A DNA stretch of 64,000 bases from Budorcas taxicolor (taxonomy: Eukaryota; Chordata; Mammalia; Artiodactyla; Bovidae). Shown here one piece after another: positions 1-12,775 of the stretch. A program made the position numbers and the translations under genes. Location of the stretch: the NCBI RefSeq assembly GCF_023091745.1, contig NW_026292692.1, positions 1-64,000 of the forward strand, given 5' to 3'. How positions within the stretch are numbered: the stretch's first letter is position 1; every line of letters begins with the position of its first letter. Below the pieces are notes generated by a model that worked only from the letters and a program-made list of their open reading frames with translations, was not told where the DNA came from and did no database searches.

Positions 1-556
1 ACCTCTTTTCCCTTCACCGGCTCGTCTTTCACGCCGAGGATCGACTCACACCAAGGTGGCACGTGGCACAGCCCTGTGGGAAAGCCTCGTGGGAAAGCCT
101 CGAGGGACAGCCTCGAGGGAAAGCCACAGATCCCTTGATCCACGTGACAGGAAGCGTGACACTACTGCTGCAGCTCGGGAGGAAAGCGCACGTGCAAGCC
201 CCCACGGGAGACGAGGCCTGACTCCCCTGGGGAGAGTCAGAAGCACCCAAGATCCATGGCAACACTGGAGAGGAATCCTCAGGTTCCGGCCCCGACTCCA
301 CACAAGGACTGAGGCCCCGGCAATGGACGGGAGAGGAAACCCGAGAGGTCCCCTAGCAACTCGCATGGGGACTGGCCTTTCCTGAGGCCACCAGAGCGGG
401 TCACTGAGCTCCCCATCGTAACTCGAGAAGACCTGCCGCAACTCGAGAAAATCCAGGAGGTTCTCCCCTCCAGGCGAGATGAGGCCCATTTCCGCTGAGG
501 CGTCTCGAGGCTGATCACACCTCACCTCTAGAACTTCGAAAGGGTCCTTCACACCC
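1..556 (+). repeat. Satellite unit U0, class a, partial (left edge)
   Basis: Right part of a unit cut by the window edge. The class a tail GTGCAAGCCCCCACGGGAG and the short CACCCAAG are present. Private changes are an extra A in GGCAATGG near 322 and GAGCTCC near 409. Confidence 0.9.
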
Positions 557-1372
557 TTGCTGCAAATCAAGAAGTTCCCCGACATAGCCGTCTCCACTCG
601 AGAGGAATCACGAGGGTCCCGCCCACATCCAGAGGAGCCCCGTTTCCGCCTCGTAGCTCGAGATGAGGGATCCTTTCCCTGCTTCGTCGGGAAAGAGTTC
701 CCGGCGTTCCCGTCGCAACTCAAGAGGAGGCCCACTCAACAGGAACGGCGAGAGGAACTCCAGGGTCGTGCCACCATTCCAAGAGTCCCCCAGATGTCTC
801 AGTCCATTCCTGAGGAACCTCTTTTCCCTTCACCGGCTCGTCTTTCACGCCGAGGATCGACTCACACCAAGGTGGCACGTGGCACAGCCCTGTGGGAAAG
901 CCTCGTGGGAAAGCCTCGAGGGACAGCCTCGAGGGAAAGCCACAGATCCCTTGATCCACGTGACAGGAAGCGTGACACTACTGCTGCAGCTCGGGAGGAA
1001 AGCGCACGTGCAAGCCCCCCACGGGAGACGAGGCCTGACTCCCCTGGGGAGAGTCAGAAGCACCCAAGATCCATGGCAACACTGGAGAGGAATCCTCAGG
1101 TTCCGGCCCCGACTCCACACAAGGACTGAGGCCCCGGCATGGACGGGAGAGGAAACCCGAGAGGTCCCCTAGCAACTCGCATGGGGACTGGCCTTTCCTG
1201 AGGCCACCAGAGCGGGTCACTGAGGTCCCCATCGTAACTCGAGAAGACCTGCCGCAACTCGAGAAAATCCAGGAGGTTCTCCCCTCCAGGCGAGATGAGG
1301 CCCATTTCCGCTGAGGCGTCTCGAGGCTGATCACACCTCACCTCTAGAACTTCGAAAGGGTCCTTCACACCC
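557..1372 (+). repeat. Satellite unit U1, class a, 816 bp
   Basis: Starts TTGCTG with GACATAGCC. AACTCAAGAGG and ACTCAACAG mark class a. A private sixth C in the run at 1015-1020 restores 816 bp. Confidence 0.92.
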
Positions 1373-2190
1373 TTGCTGCAAATCAAGAAGTTCCCCGACA
1401 TAGCCGTCTCCACTCGAGAGGAATCACGAGGGTCCCGCCCACATCCAGAGGAGCCCCGTTTCCGCCTCGTAGCTCGAGATGAGGGATCCTTTCCCTGCTT
1501 CGTCGGGAAAGAGAGTTCCCGGCGTTCCCGTCGCATCTCAAGAGAGGCCCTCTCAACAGGAAAGGCGAGAGGAACTCCAGGGTCGTGCCACCATTCCAAG
1601 AGTCCCCCAGATGTCTCAGTCCATTTCACAGGAACCTCTTTTCCCTTCACCGGCTCGTCTTTCACGCCGAGGATCGACTCACACCAAGGTGGCACGTGGC
1701 ACAGCCCTGTGGGAAAGCCTCGTGGGAAAGCCTCGAGGGACAGCCTCGAGGGAAAGCCACAGATCCCTTGATCCACGTGACAGGAAGCGTGACACTACTG
1801 CTGCAGCTCGGGAGGAAAGCGCACGTGCATGCCCCCACTCGAGACGAGGCCTGACTCCCCTGGGGAGACTCAGAAGCACCCCAAGATCCATGGCAACACT
1901 GGAGAGGAATCCTCAGGTTCCGGCCCCGACTCCACACAAGGACTGAGGCCCCGGCATGGACGGGAGAGGAAATTCCGAGAGGCCCCCTAGCAACTCGAAT
2001 GGGGACTGGCCTTTCCTGAGGCCACCAGAGCGGGTCCCTGAGGTCCCCGTCATAACTCGAGAAGACCTGCCGCAACTCGACAAAATCCAGGAGGTTCTCC
2101 CCTCCCGCCGAGATGAGGCCCATTTCCGCTGAGGCGTCTCGAGGCTGATCACACCTCACCTCTGGAACTTCGAAAGGCTCCTTCACACCC
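1373..2190 (+). repeat. Satellite unit U2, class b, 818 bp
   Basis: Class b (CTCAAGAGAGGCCC, CCATTTCACAGG). It is the longest unit in domain I because of private insertions: GA at about 1511 and an A in GAGGAAATTCC near 1970. Confidence 0.92.
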
Positions 2191-3005
2191 TTGGTGCAAA
2201 TCAAGAAGTTCCCCGACATACCCGTCTCCACTCGAGGGGAATCACGAGGGTCCCGCCCACATCCAGAGGAGCCCCGTTTCCGCCTCGTAGCTCGAGATGA
2301 GGGATCCTTTCCCTGCTTCGTCGGGAAAGAGTTCCCGGCGTTCCCCTCGCATCTCAAGAGGAGGCCCTCTCAACAGGAACGGCGAGAGGAACTCCAGGGG
2401 TCGTGCCACCATTCCAAGAGTCCCCCAGATGTCTCAGTCCATTCCAGAGGAACCTTTTTGCCTTCACCGGCTCGTCTTTCACGCCGAGGATCGACTCACA
2501 CCAGGGTGGCACGTGGCAGAGCCCTGTGGGAAAGCCTCGTGGGAAAGCCTCGAGGGACAGCCTCGAGGGAAAGCCACAGATCCCTTGATCCACGTGACAG
2601 GAAGCGTGACACTACTGCTGCACCTCGGGAGGAAAGCGCACGTGCATGCCCCCACTCGAGACGAGGCCTGACTCCCCTGGGGAGACTCAGAAGCACCCCA
2701 AGATCCATGGCAACACTGGAGAGGAATCCTCAGGTTCCGGCCCCGACTCCACACAAGGACTGAGGCCCCGGCATGGACGGGAGAGGAATCCCGAGAGGTC
2801 CCCTAGCAACTCGCATGGGGACTGGCCTTTCCTGAGGCACCAGAGCGGGTCCCTGAGGTCCCCGTCGTAACTCGAGAAGACCTGCCGCAACTCGAGAAAA
2901 TCCAGGAGGTTCTCCCCTCCAGGCGAGATGAGGCCCATTTCCGCTGAGGCGTCTCGAGGCTGATCACACCTCACCTCTAGAACTTCGAAAGGGTCCTTCA
3001 CACCC
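2191..3005 (+). repeat. Satellite unit U3, class F, 815 bp
   Basis: CTCGAGGGGAATC, TTCCCCTCGC and CCTTTTTGCC. Private extra G at 2396-2400 and loss of a C in GAGGCACCAG near 2838. Confidence 0.92.
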
Positions 3006-3820
3006 TTGCTGCAAATCAAGAAGTTCCCCGACATAGCCGTCTCCACTCGAGAGGAATCACGAGGGTCCCGCCCACATCCAGATGAGCCCCGTTTCCGCCT
3101 CGTAGCTCGAGATGAGGGATCCTTTCCCTGCTTCGTCGGGAAAGAGTTCCCGGCGTTCCCGTCGCATCTCAAGAGAGGCCCTCTCAACAGGAAAGGCGAG
3201 AGGAACTCCAGGGTCGTGCCACCATTCCAAGAGTCCCCCAGATGTCTCAGTCCATTTCACAGGAACCTCTTTTCCCTTCACCGGCTCGTCTTTCACGCCG
3301 AGGATCGACTCACACCAAGGTGGCACGTGGCACAGCCCTGTGGGAAAGCCTCGTGGGAAAGCCTCGAGGGACAGCCTCGAGGGAAAGCCACAGATCCCTT
3401 GATCCACGTGACAGGAAGCGTGACACTACTGCTGCAGCTCGGGAGGAAAGCGCACGTGCATGCCCCCACTCGAGACGAGGCCTGACTCCCCTGGGGAGAC
3501 TCAGAAGCACCCCAAGATCCATGGCAACACTGGAGAGGAATCCTCAGGTTCCGGCCCCGACTCCACACAAGGACTGAGGCCCCGGCATGGACGGGAGAGG
3601 AATTCCGAGAGGCCCCCTAGCAACTCGCATGGGGACTGGCCTTTCCTGAGGCCACCAGAGCGGGTCCCTGAGGTCCCCGTCATAACTCGAGAAGACCTGC
3701 CGCAACTCGACAAAATCCAGGAGGTTCTCCCCTCCCGCCGAGATGAGGCCCATTTCCGCTGAGGCGTCTCGTGGCTGATCACACCTCACCTCTGGAACTT
3801 CGAAAGGCTCCTTCACACCC
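3006..3820 (+). repeat. Satellite unit U4, class b, 815 bp
   Basis: Class b marks; 3,260 bp from its sister U8. Private CCAGATGAGCC near 3080 and CTCGTGGCTG near 3770. Confidence 0.92.
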
Positions 3821-4635
3821 TTGGTGCAAATCAAGAAGTTCCCCGACATACCCGTCTCCACTCGAGGGGAATCACGAGGGTCCCGCCCACATCCAGAGGA
3901 GCCCCGTTTCCGCCTCGTAGCTCGAGATGAGGGATCCTTTCCCTGCTTCGTCGGGAAAGAGTTCCCGGCGTTCCCCTCGCATCTCAAGAGGAGGCCCTCT
4001 CAACAGGAACGGCGAGAGGAACTCCAGGGTCGTGCCACCATTCCAAGAGTCCCCCAGATGTCTCAGTCCATTCCAGAGGAACCTTTTTCCCTTCACCGGC
4101 TCGTCTTTCACGCCGAGGATCGACTCACACCAGGGTGGCACGTGGCACAGCCTTGTGGGAAAGCCTCGTGGGAAAGCCTCGAGGGACAGCCTCGAGGGAA
4201 AGCCACAGATCCCTTGATCCACGTGACAGGAAGCGTGACACTACTGCTGCAGCTCGGGAGGAAAGCGCACGTGCATGCCCCCACTCGAGACGAGGCCTGA
4301 CTCCCCTGGGGAGACTCAGAAGCACCCCAAGATCCATGGCAACACTGGAGAGGAATCCTCAGGTTCCGGCCCCGACTCCACACAAGGACTGAGGCCCCGG
4401 CATGGACGGGAGAGGAATCCCGAGAGGTCCCCTAGCAACTCGCATGGGGACTGGCCTTTCCTGAGGCCACCAGAGCGGGTCCCTGAGGTCCCCGTCGTAA
4501 CTCGAGAAGACCTGCCGCAACTCGAGAAAATCCAGGAGGTTCTCCCCTCCAGGCGAGATGAGGCCCATTTCCGCTGAGGCGTCTCGAGGCTGATCACACC
4601 TCACCTCTGGAACTTTGAAAGGGTCCTTCACACCC
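3821..4635 (+). repeat. Satellite unit U5, class F, 815 bp
   Basis: CTCGAGGGGAATC and CCTTTTTCCC; private CAGCCTTGTGGG near 4150. It ends with AACTTTGAAAGG, shared with the ends of U9, U12 and U17. Confidence 0.92.
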
Positions 4636-5450
4636 TTGGTGCAAATCAAGAAGTTCCCCGACCTAGCCGTCTCCACTCGAGAGGAATCACGAGGGTCCCG
4701 CCCACATCCAGAGGAGCCCCGTTTCCGCCTCGTAGCTCGAGATGAGGGATCCTTTCCCTGCTTCGTCGGGAAAGAGTTCCCGGCGTTCCCGTCGCAACTC
4801 AAGAGGAGGCCCACTCAACAGGAACGGCGAGAGGAACTCCAGGGTCGTGCCACCATTCCAAGAGTCCCCCAGATGTCTCAGTCCATTCCTGAGGAACCTC
4901 TTTTCCCTTCACCGGCTCGTCTTTCACGCCGAGGATCGACTCACACCAAGGTGGCACGTGGCACAGCCCTGTGGGAAAGCCTCGTGGGAAAGCCTCGAGG
5001 GACAGCCTCGAGGGAAAGCCACAGATCCCTTGATCCACGTGACAGGAAGCGTGACACTACTGCTGCAGCTCGGGAGGAAAGCGCACGTGCAAGCCCCCAC
5101 GGGAGACGAGGCCTGACTCCCCTGGGGAGAGTCAGAAGCACCCAAGATCCATGGCAACACTGGAGAGGAATCCTCAGGTTCCGGCCCCGACTCCACACAA
5201 GGACTGAGGCCCCGGCATGGACGGGAGAGGAAACCCGAGAGGTCCCCTAGCAACTCGCATGGGGACTGGCCTTTCCTGAGGCCACCAGAGCGGGTCACTG
5301 AGGTCCCCATCGTAACTCGAGAAGACCTGCCGCAACTCGAGAAAATCCAGGAGGTTCTCCCCTCCAGGCGAGATGAGGCCCATTTCCGCTGAGGCGTCTC
5401 GAGGCTGATCACACCTCACCTCTAGAACTTCGAAAGGGTCCTTCACACCC
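4636..5450 (+). repeat. Satellite unit U6, class a, 815 bp
   Basis: TTGGTG start with GACCTAGCC, then AACTCAAGAGG and ACTCAACAG. Nearly the same as U13, 5,695 bp downstream. Confidence 0.92.
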
Positions 5451-6265
5451 TTGCTGCAAATCAAGAAGTTCCCCGACATAGCCGTCTCCACTCGAGAGGA
5501 ATCACGAGGGTCCCGCCCACATCCAGAGGAGCCCCGTTTCCGCCTCGTAGCTCGAGATGAGGGATCCTTTCCCTGCTTCGTCGGGAAAGAGTTCCCGGCG
5601 TTCCCGTCGCAACTCAAGAGGAGGCCCACTCAACAGGAAAGGCGAGAGGAACTCCAGGGTCGTGCCACCATTCCAAGAGTCCCCCAGATGTCTCAGTCCA
5701 TTCCTGAGGAACCTCTTTTCCCTTCACCGGCTCGTCTTTCACGCCGAGGATCGACTCACACCAAGGTGGCACGTGGCACAGCCCTGTGGGAAAGCCTCGT
5801 GGGAAAGCCTCGAGGTACAGCCTCGAGGGAAAGCCACAGATCCCTTGATCCACGTGACAGGAAGCGTGACACTACTGCTGCAGCTCGGGAGGAAAGCGCA
5901 CGTGCAAGCCCCCACGGGAGACGAGGCCTGACTCCCCTGGGGAGAGTCAGAAGCACCCAAGATCCATGGCAACACTGGAGAGGAATCCTCAGGTTCCGGC
6001 CCCGACTCCACACAAGGACTGAGGCCCCGGCATGGACGGGAGAGGAAACCCGAGAGGTCCCCTAGCAACTCGCATGGGGACTGGCCTTTCCTGAGGCCAC
6101 CAGAGCGGGTCACTGAGGTCCCCATCGTAACTCGAGAAGACCTGCCGCAACTCGAGAAAATCCAGGAGGTTCTCCCCTCCAGGCGAGATGAGGCCCATTT
6201 CCGCTGAGGCGTCTCGAGGCTGATCACACCTCACCTCTAGAACTTCGAAAGGGTCCTTCACACCC
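5451..6265 (+). repeat. Satellite unit U7, class a, 815 bp
   Basis: TTGCTG start with GACATAGCC; class a body. Private T in CGAGGTACAG near 5815 and GGAAAGGCGAG as in class b, so slightly mosaic. Confidence 0.92.
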
Positions 6266-7080
6266 TTGCTGCAAATCAAGAAGTTCCCCGACATAGCCGT
6301 CTCCACTCGAGAGGAATCACGAGGGTCCCGCCCACATCCAGAGGAGCCCCGTTTCCGCCTCGTAGCTCGAGATGAGGGATCCTTTCCCTGCTTCGTCGGG
6401 AAAGAGTTCCCGGCGTTCCCGTCGCATCTCAAGAGAGGCCCTCTCAACAGGAAAGGCGAGAGGAACTCCAGGGTCGTGCCACCATTCCAAGAGTCCCCCA
6501 GATGTCTCAGTCCATTTCACAGGAACCTCTTTTCCCTTCACCGGCTCGTCTTTCACGCCGAGGATCGACTCACACCAAGGTGGCACGTGGCACAGCCCTG
6601 TGGGAAAGCCTCGTGGGAAAGCCTCGAGGGACAGCCTCGAGGGAAAGCCACAGATCCCTTGATCCACGTGACAGGAAGCGTGACACTACTGCTGCAGCTC
6701 GGGAGGAAAGCGCACGTGCATGCCCCCACTCGAGACGAGGCCTGACTCCCCTGGGGAGACTCAGAAGCACCCCAAGATCCATGGCAACACTGGAGAGGAA
6801 TCCTCAGGTTCCGGCCCCGACTCCACACAAGGACTGAGGCCCCGGCATGGACGGGAGAGGAATTCCGAGAGGCCCCCTAGCAACTCGAATGGGGACTGGC
6901 CTTTCCTGAGGCCACCAGAGCGGGTCCCTGAGGTCCCCGTCATAACTCGAGAAGACCTGCCGCAACTCGACAAAATCCAGGAGGTTCTCCCCTCCCGCCG
7001 AGATGAGGCCCATTTCCGCTGAGGCGTCTCGAGGCTGATCACACCTCACCTCTGGAACTTCGAAAGGCTCCTTCACACCC
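6266..7080 (+). repeat. Satellite unit U8, class b, 815 bp
   Basis: Class b; counterpart of U14 at a 4,880 bp shift. Tail has GAATTCCGAG, an EcoRI site, and CATAACTCGAG. Confidence 0.92.
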
Positions 7081-7895
7081 TTGGTGCAAATCAAGAAGTT
7101 CCCCGACATACCCGTCTCCACTCGAGGGGAATCACGAGGGTCCCGCCCACATCCAGAGGAGCCCCGTTTCCGCCTCGTAGCTCGAGATGAGGGATCCTTT
7201 CCCTGCTTCGTCGGGAAAGAGTTCCCGGCGTTCCCCTCGCATCTCAAGAGGAGGCCCTCTCAACAGGAACGGCGAGAGGAACTCCAGGGTCGTGCCACCA
7301 TTCCAAGAGTCCCCCAGATGTCTCAGTCCATTCCAGAGGAACCTTTTTGCCTTCACCGGCTCGTCTTTCACGCCGAGGATCGACTCACACCAGGGTGGCA
7401 CGTGGCAGAGCCCTGTGGGAAAGCCTCGTGGGAAAGCCTCGAGGGACAGCCTCGAGGGAAAGCCACAGATCCCTTGATCCACGTGACAGGAAGCGTGACA
7501 CTACTGCTGCACCTCGGGAGGAAAGCGCACGTGCATGCCCCCACGGGAGACGAGGCCTGACTCCCCTGGGGAGACTCAGAAGCACCCCAAGATCCATGGC
7601 AACACTGGAGAGGAATCCTCAGGTTCCGGCCCCGACTCCACACAAGGACTGAGGCCCCGGCATGGACGGGAGAGGAATCCCGAGAGGTCCCCTAGCAACT
7701 CGCATGGGGACTGGCCTTTCCTGAGGCCACCAGAGCGGGTCCCTGAGGTCCCCGTCGTAACTCGAGAAGACCTGCCGCAACTCGAGAAAATCCAGGAGGT
7801 TCTCCCCTCCAGGCGAGATGAGGCCCATTTCCGCTGAGGCGTCTCGAGGCTGATCACACCTCACCTCTGGAACTTTGAAAGGGTCCTTCACACCC
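7081..7895 (+). repeat. Satellite unit U9, class F, 815 bp
   Basis: CTCGAGGGGAATC and CCTTTTTGCC; counterpart of U15 at 4,880 bp. Differs from U15 by CCCCCACGGGAG near 7540. Confidence 0.92.
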
Positions 7896-8711
7896 TTGGT
7901 GCAAATCAAGAAGTTCCCCGACATACCCGTCTCCACTCGAGGGGAATCACGAGGGTCCCGCCCACATCCAGAGGAGCCCCGTTTCCGCCTCGTAGCTCGA
8001 GATGAGGGATCCTTTCCCTGCTTCGTTGGGAAAGAGTTCCCGGCGTTCCCCTCGCATCTCAAGAGGAGGCCCTCTCAACAGGAACGGCGGGAGGAATTCC
8101 AGGGTCGTGCCACCATTCCAAGAGTCCCCCAGATGTCTCAGTCCATTCCAGAGGAACCTCTTTTCCCTTCACCCGCTCGTCTTTCACGCCGAGGATCGAC
8201 TCACACCAAGGTGGCACGTGGCACAGCCCTGTGGGAAAGCCTCGTGGGAAAGCCTCGAGGGACAGCCTCGAGGGAAAGCCACAGATCCCTTGATCCACGT
8301 GACAGGAAGCGTGACACTACTGCTGCAGCTCGGGAGGAAAGCGCACGTGCATGCCCCCACTCGAGACGAGCCCTGACTCCCCTGGGGAGACTCAGAAGCA
8401 CCCCAAGATCCATGGCAACATTGGAGAGGAATCCTCAGGTTCCGGCCCCGACTCCACACAAGGACTGAGGCCCCGGCATGGACGGGAGAGGAATCCCGAG
8501 AGGTCCCCTAGCAACTCGCATGGGGAATGGCCTTTCCTGAGGCCACCAGAGCGGGTCCCTGAGGTCCCCGTCGTAACTCGAGAAGACCTGCCGCAACTCG
8601 AGAAAATCCAGGAGGTTCTCCCCTCCAGGCGAGATGAGGCCCATTTCCGCTGAGGCGTCTCGAGGCTGATCACACCTCACCTCTGGAACTTCGAAAGGCT
8701 ACTTCACACCC
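7896..8711 (+). repeat. Satellite unit U10, class F, 816 bp
   Basis: F marks with CCTCTTTTCCC and CACCCGCTCG, as in U31. Private TTCGTTGGGAAAGAG near 8022 is the most CENP-B-box-like version in the window, but it still lacks the CGGG half. Confidence 0.92.
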
Positions 8712-9515
8712 TTGGTGCAAATCAAGAAGTTCCCCGACATAGCCGTCTCCACTCGAGAGGAATCACGAGGGTCCCGCCCACATCCAGAGGAGCCCCGTTT
8801 CAGCCTCGTAGCTCGAGATGAGGGATCCTTTCCCTGCTTCGTCGGGAAAGAGTTCCCGGCGTTCCCGTCGCATCTCAAGAGGAGGCCCTCTCAACAGGAA
8901 CGGAGAGAGGAACTCCAGGGTCGTGCCACCATTCCAAGAGTCCCCCAGATGTCTCAGTCCATTCCAGAGGAACCTCTTTTCCCTTCACTGGCTCGTCTTT
9001 CACGCCGAGGACCGACTCACACCAAGGTGGCACGTGGCACAAGCACTGTGGGAAAGCCTCGTGGGAAAGCCTCGAGGGAAAGCCACAGATCCCTTGATCC
9101 ACGTGACAGGAAGCGTGACACTACTGCTGCAGCTCGGGAGGAAAGCTCACGTGCATGTCCCCACTCGAGACGCCGCCTGACTCCCCTGGGGACACTCTGA
9201 AGCTCCCCAAGATCCATGGCAACACTGGAGAGGAATCCTCAGGTTCCGGCCCCGACTCCACACAAGGACTGAGGCCCCGCCATGGACGGGAGAGGAATCC
9301 CGAGAGGCCCCATATCAACTCGCATGGGGACTGGCCTTTCCTGAGGCCACCAGAGCGGGTCCCTGAGGTCCCCGTCGTAACTCGAGAAGACCTGCCGCAA
9401 CTCGACAAAATCCAGGAGGTTCTCCCCTCCCGGCGAGATGAGGCCCATTTCCGCTGAGGCGTCTCGAGGCTGATCACACCTCACCTCTGGAACTTCGAAA
9501 GGCTCCTTCACACCC
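8712..9515 (+). repeat. Satellite unit U11, class C, 804 bp, 13 bp deletion
   Basis: TTTCAGCCTCG, CACTGGCTCG, GAGGACCGAC and three minisatellite copies. One extra A in CACAAGCACTG makes it 804 bp; U16 shares that A. Confidence 0.92.
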
Positions 9516-10330
9516 TTGGTGCAAATCAAGAAGTTCCCCGACATACCCGTCTCCACTTAGGGGAATCACGAGGGTCCCGCCCACATCCAGAGGAGCCCCG
9601 TTTCCGCCTCGTAGCTCGAGGTGAGTGATCCTTTCCCTGCTTCGTCTTGAAAGAGTTCCCGGCGTTCCCGTCGCATCTCAAGAGGAGGCCCTCTCAACAG
9701 GAACGGCGAGAGGAACTCCAGGGTCGTGCCACCATTCCAAGAGTCCCCCAGATGTCTCAGTCCATTCCAGAGGAACCTCTTTTCCCTTCACCGGCTCGTC
9801 TTTCACACCGAGGTTCGACTCACACCAGGGTGGCACGTGGCAGAGACCTGTGGGAAAGCCTCGTGGGAAAGCCTCGAGGGACAGCCTCGAGGGAAAGCCA
9901 CAGATCCCTTGATCCACGTGACAGGAATCGTGACACTACTGCTGCAGCTCGGGAGGAAAGCGCACGTGCATGCCCCCACTCGAGACGAGGCCTGACTCCC
10001 CTGGGGAGACTCAGAAGCACCCCAAGATCCATGGCAACACTGGAGAGGAATCCTCAGGTTCCGGCCCCGACTCCACACAAGGTCTTAGGCCACGGCCTCG
10101 ACGGGAGAGGAATCCCGAGAGGGCCCCTAGCAACTCGCATGGGGACTGGCCTTTCCTGAGGCCACCAGAGCGGGTCCCTGAGATCCCCGTCGTAACTCGA
10201 GAAGACCTGCCGCAACTCGAGAAAATCCAGGAGGTTCTCCCCTCCAGGCGAGATGAGGCCCATTTCCGCTGAGGCGTCTCGAGGCTGATCACACCTCACC
10301 TCTGGAACTTTGAAAGGGTCCTTCACACCC
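9516..10330 (+). repeat. Satellite unit U12, class B, 815 bp
   Basis: GGTTCGACTC at 9812 and GCAGAGACCTG. CCACTTAGGGG (one base lost), GGTGAGTGATCC and CGTCTTGAAAG are shared only with U17, 4,064 bp away. Tail has GGTCTTAGG. Confidence 0.92.
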
Positions 10331-11145
10331 TTGGTGCAAATCAAGAAGTTCCCCGACCTAGCCGTCTCCACTCGAGAGGAATCACGAGGGTCCCGCCCAC
10401 ATCCAGAGGAGCCCCGTTTCCGCCTCGTAGCTCGAGATGAGGGATCCTTTCCCTGCTTCGTCGGGAAAGAGTTCCCGGCGTTCCCGTCGCAACTCAAGAG
10501 GAGGCCCACTCAACAGGAACGGCGAGAGGAACTCCAGGGTCGTGCCACCATTCCAAGAGTCCCCCAGATGTCTCAGTCCATTCCTGAGGAACCTCTTTTC
10601 CCTTCACCGGCTCGTCTTTCACGCCGAGGATCGACTCACACCAAGGTGGCACGTGGCACAGCCCTGTGGGAAAGCCTCGTGGGAAAGCCTCGAGGGACAG
10701 CCTCGAGGGAAAGCCACAGATCCCTTGATCCACGTGACAGGAAGCGTGACACTACTGCTGCAGCTCGGGAGGAAAGCGCACGTGCAAGCCCCCACGGGAG
10801 ACGAGGCCTGACTCCCCTGGGGAGAGTCAGAAGCACCCAAGATCCATGGCAACACTGGAGAGGAATCCTCAGGTTCCGGCCCCGACTCCACACAAGGACT
10901 GAGGCCCCGGCATGGACGGGAGAGGAAACCCGAGAGGTCCCCTAGCAACTCGCATGGGGACTGGCCTTTCCTGAGGCCACCAGAGCGGGTCACTGAGGTC
11001 CCCATCGTAACTCGAGAAGACCTGCCGCAACTCGAGAAAATCCAGGAGGTTCTCCCCTCCAGGCGAGATGAGGCCCATTTCCGCTGAGGCGTCTCGAGGC
11101 TGATCACACCTCACCTCTAGAACTTCGAAAGGGTCCTTCACACCC
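10331..11145 (+). repeat. Satellite unit U13, class a, 815 bp
   Basis: Class a with GACCTAGCC; sister of U6 (5,695 bp) and, in its left part, of U18 (4,064 bp). Confidence 0.92.
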
Positions 11146-11960
11146 TTGCTGCAAATCAAGAAGTTCCCCGACATAGCCGTCTCCACTCGAGAGGAATCAC
11201 GAGGGTCCCGCCCACATCCAGAGGAGCCCCGTTTCCGCCTCGTAGCTCGAGATGAGGGATCCTTTCCCTGCTTCGTCGGGAAAGAGTTCCCGGCGTTCCC
11301 GTCGCATCTCAAGAGAGGCCCTCTCAACAGGAAAGGCGAGAGGAACTCCAGGGTCGTGCCACCATTCCAAGAGTCCCCCAGATGTCTCAGTCCATTTCAC
11401 AGGAACCTCTTTTCCCTTCACCGGCTCGTCTTTCACGCCGAGGATCGACTCACACCAAGGTGGCACGTGGCACAGCCCTGTGGGAAAGCCTCGTGGGAAA
11501 GCCTCGAGGGACAGCCTCGAGGGAAAGCCACAGATCCCTTGATCCACGTGACAGGAAGCGTGACACTACTGCTGCAGCTCGGGAGGAAAGCGCACGTGCA
11601 TGCCCCCACTCGAGACGAGGCCTGACTCCCCTGGGGAGACTCAGAAGCACCCCAAGATCCATGGCAACACTGGAGAGGAATCCTCAGGTTCCGGCCCCGA
11701 CTCCACACAAGGACTGAGGCCCCGGCATGGACGGGAGAGGAATTCCGAGAGGCCCCCTAGCAACTCGAATGGGGACTGGCCTTTCCTGAGGCCACCAGAG
11801 CGGGTCCCTGAGGTCCCCGTCATAACTCGAGAAGACCTGCCGCAACTCGACAAAATCCAGGAGGTTCTCCCCTCCCGCCGAGATGAGGCCCATTTCCGCT
11901 GAGGCGTCTCGAGGCTGATCACACCTCACCTCTGGAACTTCGAAAGGCTCCTTCACACCC
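11146..11960 (+). repeat. Satellite unit U14, class b, 815 bp
   Basis: Class b, apparently identical to U8 by eye at the diagnostic sites. Confidence 0.92.
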
Positions 11961-12775
11961 TTGGTGCAAATCAAGAAGTTCCCCGACATACCCGTCTCCA
12001 CTCGAGGGGAATCACGAGGGTCCCGCCCACATCCAGAGGAGCCCCGTTTCCGCCTCGTAGCTCGAGATGAGGGATCCTTTCCCTGCTTCGTCGGGAAAGA
12101 GTTCCCGGCGTTCCCCTCGCATCTCAAGAGGAGGCCCTCTCAACAGGAACGGCGAGAGGAACTCCAGGGTCGTGCCACCATTCCAAGAGTCCCCCAGATG
12201 TCTCAGTCCATTCCAGAGGAACCTTTTTGCCTTCACCGGCTCGTCTTTCACGCCGAGGATCGACTCACACCAGGGTGGCACGTGGCAGAGCCCTGTGGGA
12301 AAGCCTCGTGGGAAAGCCTCGAGGGACAGCCTCGAGGGAAAGCCACAGATCCCTTGATCCACGTGACAGGAAGCGTGACACTACTGCTGCACCTCGGGAG
12401 GAAAGCGCACGTGCATGCCCCCACTCGAGACGAGGCCTGACTCCCCTGGGGAGACTCAGAAGCACCCCAAGATCCATGGCAACACTGGAGAGGAATCCTC
12501 AGGTTCCGGCCCCGACTCCACACAAGGACTGAGGCCCCGGCATGGACGGGAGAGGAATCCCGAGAGGTCCCCTAGCAACTCGCATGGGGACTGGCCTTTC
12601 CTGAGGCCACCAGAGCGGGTCCCTGAGGTCCCCGTCGTAACTCGAGAAGACCTGCCGCAACTCGAGAAAATCCAGGAGGTTCTCCCCTCCAGGCGAGATG
12701 AGGCCCATTTCCGCTGAGGCGTCTCGAGGCTGATCACACCTCACTTCTGGAACTTCGAAAGGGTCCTTCACACCC
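11961..12775 (+). repeat. Satellite unit U15, class F, 815 bp
   Basis: Sister of U9. Ends with CTCACTTCTGG rather than CTCACCTCTGG, a mark otherwise found at the entry of class C units. Confidence 0.92.

Noticed and set aside
8021..8037. CENP-B box in U10 (CTTCGTTGGGAAAGAGT)
   Set aside because: The essential central A and the CGGG half are missing, so it fails the core nTTCGnnnnAnnCGGGn. It is mentioned only as a partial resemblance.
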